NCBI GenBank assembly: GCA_964583865.1
Contig: CAZOXZ010000020.1
Span: 1 to 24,903 of the forward strand
DNA length: 24,903 bases
DNA from: DASSBG01 sp964583865
Lineage (GTDB): Bacteria > Pseudomonadota > Gammaproteobacteria > Xanthomonadales > Rhodanobacteraceae
Direction of reading: 5' to 3'
Each line of letters begins with the position of its first letter. Positions within the stretch are counted from its first letter, which is position 1. This document shows, piece after piece, positions 6,719-14,745 of the stretch. The notes beneath the pieces are model-generated. The model ran no database searches. It saw nothing but the letters and a program-made list of their open reading frames with translations, and was not told the DNA's origin. Both the position numbers and the translations under genes were made by a program.

Positions 6719-8019
6719 GGCGTCAACAGCTGCTCGATGTCACTGGCCTTGCGCGGCATGGCATCGGTGAGAATGTCCGGATCATTGCGGCGCACGGCCA
6801 CATTGTCCTCGATGCGGATGCCCAGACCACGCCAGCGAGCGGGCACGTCCTTGGCTTCGGGCGCAATATAGATGCCGGGCTCGACCGCCAGCACCATGCC
6901 CGGCTCCAGCACGCGCGAGCGGCCGTCAACCAGGTAATCACCGACATCATGCACGTCCAGCCCCAGCCAGTGGCAGGTCTTGTGCGGGAAGAACGTCCGA
7001 TATTGCCCGGATTCCACCCAGTCATCGGCCGGCTGACGGATGATCTTCAGATCCGCCAATGCGCGCGCCACGGTGGCGACGGCCGCCTGATGCACATCCT
7101 CCAGCGAGTGCCCTGGGCGAATGGCATCGAAAGCCGCCTCCTGCGCGGCTTCCAGGGCCTCGTGCAAGGCGCGCTGCTCGCGGTTGAAACGTCCATCGAC
7201 GGGCACCGTGCGCGTCAGGTCGCAGGCATAGCACTCCACCTCGGCACCGGCATCGATCAGCAGCAGGTCGCCCTTGGCCAGCCTGGCCTTCTTGTCGCGA
7301 TAATGCATGACGCAGCTGTTGCGGCCACTGGCCACCAACGCGGGATACGATGGCTGGGCGCCGGCGGCGCGGATGACACGCAGCAATTCGGCCTCGACCT
7401 GGTATTCGTGCCGCCCCGGGCGTACCTGGGACAAAGCCTGGCGGTGGGCCTCGATGGTGATCCTGGCGGCGCGCTTCATCAACCGCAGTTCGTCGCGTGA
7501 CTTGAACAGGCGCAGGTCATGCAGCAGATGCCCAAGTGCGACAAAGGACTCGGGCACCACGCCACCGCCGCGCGCGCGCCGCAGACGCCGGATCCAGGTC
7601 AGCAGACGCGCGTCGAATTCCGCCTCACGACCAAAATGACAATACAGCCGTCGCCGGCCTTCAAGCAGGCCCGGCAGGATGTCGTCGATGTCCTCGATCG
7701 GGAAGGCGTCATCCATGCCCCAGGCCGAAACGGCGTTGCTGCAGCCGATCCGCAGCCCGTCCCAACGCTCAGCCGCCCGATCACGTTCACGGCAGAACAG
7801 GATGGTTGACCCGGCTTCACGACCGGGCAACAGAGCCAGCACCGCGTCCGGTTCGGGAAAGCCGCTGAGATAATGAAAATCCGAGTCCTGGCGGTATGGC
7901 CAGGTGTTGTCCGCGTTGCGCACCCGTTCCGGTGCGGCGGCCACCAGCAAGGCCGCATCGTCGCCTGCCATGCGCATCAACTGGCGCCGTCGCCGCGCGT
8001 GCTCGGCCATGGAGATCAC
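6715..8019 (-). CDS. pepP: Xaa-Pro aminopeptidase
   Basis: This 434-residue aminopeptidase P removes N-terminal residues preceding proline. The N-terminal AMP_N domain (about 1-135; NADNTWPYRQDSDFHYLSGF) is followed by the pita-bread metallopeptidase domain. The dinuclear metal ligands are visible: Asp in LLIDAGAEVE, Asp in CDLTRTVPV, His in LGLDVHDVG, Glu in LAVEPGIYI and Glu in GIRIEDNVAV. I chose the GTG at 8019, which overlaps the ygfB stop as GTGA and has GGAGG 10 nt upstream; the ATG at 8010 lies 19 nt from that site. The ygfB-pepP pairing is conserved across gammaproteobacteria, where ubiH usually follows; here coaE follows instead. Confidence 0.93.
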   Translation of the reverse strand: MISMAEHARRRRQLMRMAGDDAALLVAAAPERVRNADNTWPYRQDSDFHYLSGFPEPDAVLALLPGREAGSTILFCRERDRAAERWDGLRIGCSNAVSAWGMDDAFPIEDIDDILPGLLEGRRRLYCHFGREAEFDARLLTWIRRLRRARGGGVVPESFVALGHLLHDLRLFKSRDELRLMKRAARITIEAHRQALSQVRPGRHEYQVEAELLRVIRAAGAQPSYPALVASGRNSCVMHYRDKKARLAKGDLLLIDAGAEVECYACDLTRTVPVDGRFNREQRALHEALEAAQEAAFDAIRPGHSLEDVHQAAVATVARALADLKIIRQPADDWVESGQYRTFFPHKTCHWLGLDVHDVGDYLVDGRSRVLEPGMVLAVEPGIYIAPEAKDVPARWRGLGIRIEDNVAVRRNDPDILTDAMPRKASDIEQLLTP

Positions 8020-8552
8020 GACCCGGCATCCTCCGGCGACGCGACTCGCGCATGCAGCAGCAGGGCCGCAAACACCGCATGATCGATCAGCTCCTGCAGC
8101 GCCTCGCGGTCCTCGTCGGGGTCATCAAAGTCGGGTTCGGTGGCGGCAATGTCGGCAAAGTCCCGCAAAATGGTCTTCAAGGCAGGCTCAAGGTCGGCAT
8201 CGCTCGTTCCGGCCAGACCGAAGCCGCCAAGAAAGCCGCGACACCAGGCCACCAGCCCGTGCGCGCATGCTTCCAGTTCATCCGTGGCCGCCAGCCAGGG
8301 CGTGATGGCAGCTTCCGCTGCCTGCAACGAGGCGACCAGTTGCCTTGCCGCAGCATCCAGCACGGATTCCAGCGCAGCATCGGCATCCTCAAGTTGCAGC
8401 CGTTCCAGCCACGTCCCTGTCGCGGTGTCCCCGCCGCCGCACAGGTAACCGGCCAACATGCCATGCACCTCCGCGGCCGGCAGCGCCACGCGTGCACTCT
8501 CCAGGGCCTGTTGCAACGCCTTGAAACCCACATTCACATGCTTGTTCATCAT
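8016..8552 (-). CDS. ygfB: YgfB/UPF0149 family protein
   Basis: This 178-residue acidic, helical protein of the YecA/YgfB (UPF0149) family shows the hallmark motifs HGMLAGYLCGG near residue 30, the central AWCRGFLGGFG (about 103-113) and an Asp/Glu-rich stretch before the last helix. YgfB in Pseudomonas aeruginosa modulates transcription of stress and resistance genes, but no general biochemical activity is established. It is the first gene of the ygfB-pepP-coaE operon and is divergent from the GGDEF-EAL gene. Two ATG codons are adjacent (8552 and 8549); the upstream sequence gives only a weak GATGG-like site. A CRP/Clp-like box lies 46-61 bp upstream (8598-8613). Confidence 0.88.
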   Translation of the reverse strand: MMNKHVNVGFKALQQALESARVALPAAEVHGMLAGYLCGGGDTATGTWLERLQLEDADAALESVLDAAARQLVASLQAAEAAITPWLAATDELEACAHGLVAWCRGFLGGFGLAGTSDADLEPALKTILRDFADIAATEPDFDDPDEDREALQELIDHAVFAALLLHARVASPEDAGS

Positions 8553-8597
8553 ATTCCATCACCATCACCGACAGCGGCATGATAACGTGCATCCCAA

Positions 8598-8613
8598 CGT
8601 CAAACAGATCACA
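8598..8613. promoter_or_regulatory. Candidate Clp/CRP box between ygfB and the GGDEF-EAL gene
   Basis: Reading the minus strand, TGTGA-TCTGTT-TGACG matches the CRP-family consensus TGTGA-N6-TCACA fully in one half and at 3 of 5 positions in the other, with flanks (AAG...TT) also as in strong CRP sites. The site sits in the 141-bp divergent region. Clp, encoded at 17.3 kb, keeps the CRP recognition helix. Binding is inferred only. Confidence 0.35.
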
Positions 8614-8693
8614 CTTCAGGGGCAAGGTGTGGATCCGACAGTACAATGGAATCCATGACAGTCGCGACGACACGGGACTCGGGGAAGCATGGA

Positions 8694-11600
8694 ATGATTC
8701 ACTTCTTTGCGGCGCTTGACCGGCGCGGCATGCTTGCGTGCGTCCTGCAGACAGCCAGCCTTTTGCTGTTTGCTCTAGCATTGCACGCGCCATTTGCACG
8801 GGCCGCGCCAGGGCCGCAATTTCATTTCACCACGATCCACGATGCCGCATCCGACATCCGCCACAGCCATGTCGAGGCGCTGTTCCAGGATCGCCAGGGG
8901 TTTGTCTGGATCGGCACGCGTCGCGGCCTGTATCGCCACGATGGCTACACGCTGGTGCTCCACGCGCATGACGCGGCGCGCGAGGACAGCCTGCCGCCTG
9001 GCGTAATCACGGCCGGCGCCAGTGCCTCCGACAACACACTGTGGCTGGGAACTCGCGGCTGGTTGCTGCGCTACGATCCCGGCGCGCGCCAGGTGCTGCA
9101 ACGCTGGAGTCTGCCCGGCGACGGCACCCCGCGACAAATCATGGCGACCGATGCCGGAGTGTGGGTTGCCGGCACCTCCGGCCTGGCCTTCCTGGCTGAC
9201 ACAGCTGGGCAGCTGCAAGCGATCACGCTGGCCACGTCGGCCGGCGCCACGTCCGCAGTCACCCAGATGGCGCGCTGCCCGGATGGCGGCCTGTATGCCG
9301 GCGGCCGCACCGGCCTGTGGGCTGTCACCGCCACCAGCGCACGGCGCATCGGGCCGGCCGAGGCGATCAACGGCCTGGCCTGCAAGACCGATGGCAGGCT
9401 GCTTGCCAGCACCGACGCTGCCGTGGTCGAAGTCGCTGCGGACAGCGGCCGACGCACGACGCTGTGGACGCTGCCCGCGGACAGTTCCGGCACGCCGTCG
9501 CTGATGGTGGCCGGGGCCGACAACCAGGTCTGGGTGGGTATATCGCAGCTGGGTTTGCTGCGCTTGTCGCCAGACGCCGCAGCGTTGATCAAGCCGGACA
9601 CTTCGCGCCCGGATTCGCTGCCCGGGACCTTTTTCACCGAGCTCATGGTTGACCGCTCGGGCCTGGTCTGGCTTGGGCTGGCGCATGCCGGCGTGGCCCA
9701 TCTCCCCGAGCAAGCTTCAGCCATCCGTTATGCCCTGAACACGAACGGCCAGGCCGGCGCCAACGACATTCTCGCCATCTTCGAGGATACCCTGCAGCAG
9801 TACTGGATCGGCACCCGCGGCGCAGGCTTGCAGCAATACCTGCCCGACGGCTCATTCCAGGCGCACAACGACGCCATCCGCGAAGCACTGGGCCTGCCCA
9901 CGGACACCGCGCTTGCCATCCACGCCATCGCCCCGGCGGCCGCAGGAGCGCTTTGGCTGGCCACCGACCACGGCGTGGTGCGGCTGGACCCGGCGCATCG
10001 CCAGGCCAGACGGATTGATCTCGGCGTGCCCAGCGGGGCCCGCGACCGCTATCGCGACATTGCCGTGGCGCGCGACGGCAGCCTGTGGCTGGCCGGCATG
10101 GACAACGGTCTTGTGCACTTCATGCACGGCCCCGGAGTCATTGCCCGCTATGGCCGTGACCAGGGCCTGGCCGACGACCACGTCACCAGCGTGGCCATCG
10201 ACGACAAGGGCCGGTTGTGGGCCGGCACGCCCTCGGGCCTGAGCCTGCACGATCCCCTGACCGATTCATTCCGCAATTTCCGTGGCGACAAGGCACGTGA
10301 CGACGGCCTCTCGGGCCAACGCATCCTGGCCTTGCAGGCGACCGCGGACGGCACCCTCCTGGTGGCAAGCGAAGGCGGTGTGGACACCATCACGGCGGTG
10401 GACGAGACGGGCCTGCGGGTGCGCCACATGACCTCGGAGCAAGGCGCCGACAGCGCCGCATGGTGCGTGCTGACGGACCGCCAGGGCGACCTGTGGATTC
10501 CGCGAAACCGCGGCATTACCCATATTGATGCCAGCGGCACCCCGGCACGCACGCTGAGCCGTGCGGACGGCTTGCCCAGCCAACATTTCAATCCGCAGGC
10601 CTGCCTCCAAGACAGCTCGGGTGCGTTGTGGTTCGGCTCCACGCACGGCCTGATCCGCATCGCACCGCAGCGAGTGACGACCAGCAGCTACAAGGCGCCG
10701 GTGGTCATTACCGCCATCAGCGACGGTGACGGGAACCCGGTCCGGCCGGATGCCGACCAGCGCATGACGGTACCGCGGGATGCCGCGCTGATCCACATCG
10801 AGTTCACCTCCCTTGATTTCGCCCGGCCTGCAGCCAACCGGTTCTCCTATCGGCTCGTCGGCCTGAGTCCGGAGTGGATCGACAACGGCACCGAGCGCAG
10901 AGTGACCTTCACCAACCTTCCGGCTGGCCATTACCGCTTCGAAGTGCGCGGCAGCAATCGCGATGGCGTGTTCAATTCCGACGCGGCATTCCAGGAGTTC
11001 GAAGTCACCGTCTCGTGGTGGCAAACCACCTGGGCGCAGCTGCTGGCCGTGGCCATGGTGCTGCTGCTGGCCGGGTTGCTGGCCCTGGCATGGTGGCGCC
11101 GCCAGCGCACGGCCCGGCAGCATGCGCGCGAACTGCGCGCACATGACCAGCGGCTGCAGCTGGCACTGTGGGGCTCGGGCGACTATTTCTGGGACTACGA
11201 CCTGCAAGCGCAGCGCATCTGGCGGATTGCCGGCAAACACCCGGATCAACCGGGCGACGAGCACGCCATGAGCCTCGACTACTGGCGGCACGATTTCGTC
11301 CATCCCGACGATGTCGCCGATGCCGAGGCCCGCGCAAAAGACCATATCCGCGGCCTGACCACCCGCTTCGAATCCGTACAACGCGTCCGCGGCAAGGACA
11401 ATGAGTGGCGTTGGGTCCGCTGGCGCGGCCAGGTGGTCGAGCGTGATGCCGACGGCCGAGCGCTGCGCATGGCGGGCACCACGCATGACCTCGAGGGGCA
11501 GCGCGCCCAGGAAGACCGCGCCCGGATCGCCACGCTGGTGCTGGACACCATGACCGAAGCGGTGATGGTCACTGGTCCCGACTTCCGGATCCTGTCGGTC

Positions 11601-13265
11601 AATCCGGCTTTCAGCCGCATGGTGGGCTACAGCCGCGACGAGATCGTCGGTGCTTCCAGTGCCATTCTGGATTGCGACCGGCACGATGCGGGGTTTTATC
11701 GTCAGGTCCGTTGCAGCATCCGCGACGAAGGGCATTGGCGTGGCGAGATCTGGCAAAAACGCAAGGATGGAAGCCAGTTCCTCAGCTGGCATGAGGCACA
11801 CGTCGCGGTGGGTGATACCCGCAGCAACCCGCATCACGTGCATGTCATGACCGACATCACCGAACGCAAGCGGGCCGAGCAGGAATTGCGCCACCTGGCC
11901 AACCACGACCCGGTCACCGGGCTGCCCAACCACACCTGGCTGGAGCAACATCTCAGGCAAACCCTCGACCGGGCCAGGCTGGCCGACAACATGCTGGCCG
12001 TGCTGCTGGTCAACCTGGCCCAGTTCAAACAGGTGAACAATTCCCTCGGCCATGCCATGGGTGACCGGGTCCTGCGTGCCACCGGCGTGCGCCTGCGTGG
12101 CATGGCGCGGCGCACGGACACCGTTGCGCGGCTGGGCGGGGACGAGTTCGCCGTGGTGCTGCATGACGTGCCCGGCATGGACGAGGCAACAAGCATGGCC
12201 AGCGCCATCGTCCGGGCCTTCGACAACCCGTTGAAACTGGACGAGGAGGAGCAAATCCTGGTCACACCCTCCGTCGGCATCGCCCTGGCTCCCGAGCACA
12301 GTTCGAGTGCCGAAGAACTGCTGCGTTTTGCCGGCATGGCGATGTACCAGGCCAAGGCCGATGGGCGCAATACCTGGGCGCTTTACACCGCGGCAATGAA
12401 CATCCGGGTGCGTGAATATGGCCAGCTGATCGCAGCCTTGCGCCGCGCATTGAACAACCATGAGTTCAGCCTCGTCTTCCAGCCACAACTGCGGCTGTCG
12501 GATTGGCGCATTTGTGGCGTGGAGGCCTTGTTGCGCTGGCACAGCCCGAGCCTGGGGCAGGTTTCGCCGGCCATTTTCGTGCCGCTGGCTGAAGAGACGG
12601 GCCTGGTGCAGGAGCTGGGTGATTTCGTGCTCAACGAAGCCTGTGCCGTTCTGGCGCGCTGGGATGAACTTGGCGTGCGCGACGTCAAGATGAGCATCAA
12701 CGTCGCGTCCAGCGAACTGCTGGCGGCCGACTATCACAAACGCGTCATCCGCGCATTGAGCAGCCATCGGGTCAATGCCGCTGAACTGGCATTCGAGTTG
12801 ACCGAAACACAGGTCATGGTCCACACCGATGCATCACTGGGCAACCTGCACACACTGAAAGCCCTGGGCGCCCGCCTGGCGATCGACGACTTCGGCACCG
12901 GCTATTCCTCACTCGCGTATCTGAAGAGCCTGCCCGCCGACATCTTGAAGATCGACAAGGCCTTCATCGATGACCTGGTTGACGATCCCGACGGTGCCGT
13001 CATCCTGGCCACCATCATCCACATCGGCCATGCGTTGGGCATGGAGGTCATCGCCGAAGGCGCCGAAATGCAGGCACAGGTTGCTTTCCTCAAGGCCCGG
13101 GGTTGCGACCAGATCCAGGGCAACTGGTTCTCCCGGCCATTGTCGGCAGCTGACTGTCTGGAGTTCATCTGGCATCATGACCCGCAAGACAAGCCACGAT
13201 TCGCAGCGCCCACCAAGACAACCGGTTATAGTGACGACCATGGCCAAGTCCGACCCCACGCCTGA
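8694..13265 (+). CDS. Propeller-sensor GGDEF-EAL protein, probable c-di-GMP phosphodiesterase
   Basis: This 1523-residue transmembrane signalling protein starts at the ATG at 8694, with GGGGAA 7 nt upstream and directly before the signal peptide. The frame is open to 8646, but the ATG there lies inside a possible -10 (TACAAT, 8642-8647). The domain order is: signal peptide (1-37), periplasmic two-component-regulator propeller with about 11 W-I/V/L-G-T-type blades (45-660), Y_Y_Y domain (about 670-765), TM helix (about 779-803), PAS (819-933), PAS (943-1059), GGDEF (1063-1230) and EAL (1243-1493). The GGDEF motif is intact (1148-1152), but the metal-binding Asp of the usual DxDxFK is Asn1107 (VNLAQFK), which suggests weak or no cyclase activity. 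The EAL half keeps EALLRW (Glu1277), SINVAS, ELTET, DDFGTGYSSL, KIDKAF and QGNWFSRP, so c-di-GMP hydrolysis is likely. The ligand of the propeller is unknown. Confidence 0.92.
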   Translation: MIHFFAALDRRGMLACVLQTASLLLFALALHAPFARAAPGPQFHFTTIHDAASDIRHSHVEALFQDRQGFVWIGTRRGLYRHDGYTLVLHAHDAAREDSLPPGVITAGASASDNTLWLGTRGWLLRYDPGARQVLQRWSLPGDGTPRQIMATDAGVWVAGTSGLAFLADTAGQLQAITLATSAGATSAVTQMARCPDGGLYAGGRTGLWAVTATSARRIGPAEAINGLACKTDGRLLASTDAAVVEVAADSGRRTTLWTLPADSSGTPSLMVAGADNQVWVGISQLGLLRLSPDAAALIKPDTSRPDSLPGTFFTELMVDRSGLVWLGLAHAGVAHLPEQASAIRYALNTNGQAGANDILAIFEDTLQQYWIGTRGAGLQQYLPDGSFQAHNDAIREALGLPTDTALAIHAIAPAAAGALWLATDHGVVRLDPAHRQARRIDLGVPSGARDRYRDIAVARDGSLWLAGMDNGLVHFMHGPGVIARYGRDQGLADDHVTSVAIDDKGRLWAGTPSGLSLHDPLTDSFRNFRGDKARDDGLSGQRILALQATADGTLLVASEGGVDTITAVDETGLRVRHMTSEQGADSAAWCVLTDRQGDLWIPRNRGITHIDASGTPARTLSRADGLPSQHFNPQACLQDSSGALWFGSTHGLIRIAPQRVTTSSYKAPVVITAISDGDGNPVRPDADQRMTVPRDAALIHIEFTSLDFARPAANRFSYRLVGLSPEWIDNGTERRVTFTNLPAGHYRFEVRGSNRDGVFNSDAAFQEFEVTVSWWQTTWAQLLAVAMVLLLAGLLALAWWRRQRTARQHARELRAHDQRLQLALWGSGDYFWDYDLQAQRIWRIAGKHPDQPGDEHAMSLDYWRHDFVHPDDVADAEARAKDHIRGLTTRFESVQRVRGKDNEWRWVRWRGQVVERDADGRALRMAGTTHDLEGQRAQEDRARIATLVLDTMTEAVMVTGPDFRILSVNPAFSRMVGYSRDEIVGASSAILDCDRHDAGFYRQVRCSIRDEGHWRGEIWQKRKDGSQFLSWHEAHVAVGDTRSNPHHVHVMTDITERKRAEQELRHLANHDPVTGLPNHTWLEQHLRQTLDRARLADNMLAVLLVNLAQFKQVNNSLGHAMGDRVLRATGVRLRGMARRTDTVARLGGDEFAVVLHDVPGMDEATSMASAIVRAFDNPLKLDEEEQILVTPSVGIALAPEHSSSAEELLRFAGMAMYQAKADGRNTWALYTAAMNIRVREYGQLIAALRRALNNHEFSLVFQPQLRLSDWRICGVEALLRWHSPSLGQVSPAIFVPLAEETGLVQELGDFVLNEACAVLARWDELGVRDVKMSINVASSELLAADYHKRVIRALSSHRVNAAELAFELTETQVMVHTDASLGNLHTLKALGARLAIDDFGTGYSSLAYLKSLPADILKIDKAFIDDLVDDPDGAVILATIIHIGHALGMEVIAEGAEMQAQVAFLKARGCDQIQGNWFSRPLSAADCLEFIWHHDPQDKPRFAAPTKTTGYSDDHGQVRPHA

Positions 13266-13467
13266 CCCAATCGAGAAGCTGTCGGCAACGCTTGACGAGC
13301 TGCTGGCACAGTTCCATCGGCTGCGTGAGGAAAACCGCAGTCTGCTTGCCAGCCAGGAACAACTGGCCAGCGAACGCGCGGCCCTGATGGCGCGCAACGA
13401 ACAGGCGCGCTCGCGCGTCGAGGCCATGATCCAGCGGCTGCGCGCCCTGGAAGAAGCCAACCATTGA
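13240..13467 (+). CDS. Small coiled-coil protein of the TIGR02449 type
   Basis: This 75-residue, highly charged protein is almost entirely heptad-like: LATLDELLAQFHRLREEN-type segments run from residue 12 to the end. It matches in size, position and composition the TIGR02449 family, conserved gammaproteobacterial proteins encoded next to zapA and likened to ZapB or SlyX. A role in cell division with ZapA is inferred from linkage only. The ATG at 13240 lies inside the last codons of the GGDEF-EAL gene (26-bp overlap in another frame). An earlier GTG at 13231 is the alternative. A TATAGT hexamer at 13227-13232 would place a transcript start at or next to this ATG. zapA follows 7 bp downstream. 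Confidence 0.8.
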   Translation: MAKSDPTPDPIEKLSATLDELLAQFHRLREENRSLLASQEQLASERAALMARNEQARSRVEAMIQRLRALEEANH

Positions 13468-13474
13468 GATTGCC

Positions 13475-13783
13475 ATGAGCGATGATCCGGTAACAATCCG
13501 CCTGCTCGACCGTGAGTTCCGCGTGGCCTGCAGCAAGGAGGAACGGGCGGGCCTGGTCGCCGCTGGCGATTATCTGGGTCAGCGCATGCAGGAATTGCGC
13601 GACAAGGCCGGCAGCCCGGGCTTTGACCGGATCGTCGTGCTGGCCGCGCTGGCCATCTGCAACGATTACCTGCGGCTGGAGAACACGCACCAGCAAGGCC
13701 ACGAGCAACTGGGCAGCACGATCGAGGCACTGACGCAGAAGCTGGAGCAGGCATTGGCGAGCGAGACCAAAGGGTCCGGCTGA
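13475..13783 (+). CDS. zapA: Cell division protein ZapA
   Basis: This 102-residue cytoplasmic protein crosslinks FtsZ protofilaments at the Z-ring. The globular N-terminal head (VTIRLLDREFRVAC) carries the typical ZapA strand pattern and is followed by AAGDYLGQRMQELRDKAG and IVVLAALAICNDYL. The C-terminal half (about residues 68-98) is the coiled coil that mediates tetramerisation. Length is normal (E. coli 109). It lies 7 bp after the TIGR02449-type gene and about 65 bp before the 6S RNA, which is the standard gammaproteobacterial order of zapA, ssrS and the 5-formyl-THF cyclo-ligase gene. Confidence 0.92.
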   Translation: MSDDPVTIRLLDREFRVACSKEERAGLVAAGDYLGQRMQELRDKAGSPGFDRIVVLAALAICNDYLRLENTHQQGHEQLGSTIEALTQKLEQALASETKGSG

Positions 13784-13836
13784 TCCGTTCAATTCCACTG
13801 TGCTGCGGGTATTCAGCTTTTGCGCCGGCAAGCTGC

Positions 13837-13842
13837 TAGACT
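13837..13842 (+). promoter_or_regulatory. -10 element of the 6S RNA promoter
   Basis: TAGACT lies 7 bp before the predicted 5' end of 6S RNA. No convincing -35 is present at 16-18 bp spacing; TTCAGC at 13812 would need 19 bp. Confidence 0.4.
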
Positions 13843-13848
13843 GGAAGG

Positions 13849-14036
13849 CGTCTTCTGCGGTGTTCGGCAGTGCGTTTCAGCAATCGCCTTGTTCCTAACA
13901 CTCGACCTTGGGTCGGCGGAATCCGCCCGTTGCGCAAGTCCGCCATGAGCGGAAAGCCTGAGGGCAAGGACGAAGCCCACCCACCTGATCCTCTCGGATC
14001 AAGGTCGCCTGATGCACACCGGCACCGCGGAAGAGC
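13849..14036 (+). ncRNA. ssrS: 6S RNA
   Basis: This RNA of about 188 nt (E. coli 184) binds the sigma-70 RNA polymerase holoenzyme by mimicking an open promoter. The closing stem is clear: TCTTCTGCGGTG (13851-13862) pairs with CACCGCGGAAGA (14023-14034), with a single G-U. The long interrupted helix encloses a central unpaired region and, on the 3' side, the hairpin TGATCC-TCTC-GGATCA, at the place of the analogous hairpin in E. coli 6S. Its position between zapA and the 5-formyl-THF cyclo-ligase gene is the diagnostic synteny. The ends are estimated from the stem to within a few bases. Confidence 0.9.
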
Positions 14037-14102
14037 TTCCTCCCTCACCACGCTCCGGCGCGTGCCAACACGCGCGAGGCCGCTTTCCGGGCGCTTTGCC
14101 GC

Positions 14103-14717
14103 ATGACGCCCGCTGACAGCGAACGCGCCAGATTGCGCCGTCGCCTGCGCGCGTTCCGGGAAGGCCGCTCGGTGACCGCCCGCATGAAAGCTGCCATGGG
14201 CGTCAACGACAGCCTTGGACAACTGCCCGCCTTTTCCGCTGCCCGTGATGTGGCCGGCTACTGGGCCGTCGGTGGCGAAGTGCCGCTGCTGCAGGTGGTC
14301 AACACCATCGTCCGGCGTGGTGGTTGTTACTGGTTGCCCTGCATCCAGTCGGAACGCCGCCTGCTGTTTGCGCCGTTCGCACCGGGTGACGTCATCCAGC
14401 CCAACCGTTTCGGCATCCCGGAACCCGCACCCGATGTCCCGCGGCAACAGCCGCAGAGCCTGGACGTGGTTCTGGTACCGCTGCTGGGTTTCGATGCCCA
14501 CGGCAATCGCCTGGGCATGGGCGGCGGCTACTACGACACCAGCTTCGGTTTCCTCAAGCGCGAGCCACGACCGGCCAGGCCTTTGCTGGTCGGCGTCGGC
14601 TATGCATTCCAGCAAGTGGCGCGGGTCCCGGCCTGCCGCTGGGATGTGCCACTGGACCTTGTTGCCACCGAATCCGGCTTGATCGACTGCCATGCCCATC
14701 GCCAAGGCAAGGTATGA
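14103..14717 (+). CDS. ygfA: 5-formyltetrahydrofolate cyclo-ligase
   Basis: This 204-residue cytoplasmic enzyme converts 5-formyl-THF to 5,10-methenyl-THF with ATP, returning a folate storage form to the one-carbon pool. The family signature is the C-terminal VPLLGFDAHGNRLGMGGGYYD (about 124-144), containing the glycine-rich phosphate-binding loop. The N-terminal basic helix RARLRRRLRAFREGR and the YWAVGGEVP segment are also typical. The start at 14103 gives standard length; the ribosome site is weak. In E. coli this gene is co-transcribed with 6S RNA, and the same order here (67 bp apart) suggests the same, with the mRNA made by read-through of ssrS. Confidence 0.93.
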   Translation: MTPADSERARLRRRLRAFREGRSVTARMKAAMGVNDSLGQLPAFSAARDVAGYWAVGGEVPLLQVVNTIVRRGGCYWLPCIQSERRLLFAPFAPGDVIQPNRFGIPEPAPDVPRQQPQSLDVVLVPLLGFDAHGNRLGMGGGYYDTSFGFLKREPRPARPLLVGVGYAFQQVARVPACRWDVPLDLVATESGLIDCHAHRQGKV

Positions 14718-14745
14718 TGCGCCTGCTTCCAGCCAAGAGCAGAAC

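Noticed and set aside
8642..8647. Firm promoter call on TACAAT before the GGDEF-EAL gene
   Set aside because: The hexamer is good, but the best -35-like sequence is 21 bp away, so it is used only as support for the start codon choice.
10266..12824. Minus-strand open frame of 852 codons antisense to the GGDEF-EAL gene
   Set aside because: It is a shadow of the plus-strand gene, which has unambiguous PAS, GGDEF and EAL motifs; no domain is visible in the antisense product.
14713..14718. Separate rpiA promoter with TATGAT as -10
   Set aside because: No acceptable -35 at 16-18 bp; rpiA is probably co-transcribed with the cyclo-ligase gene.
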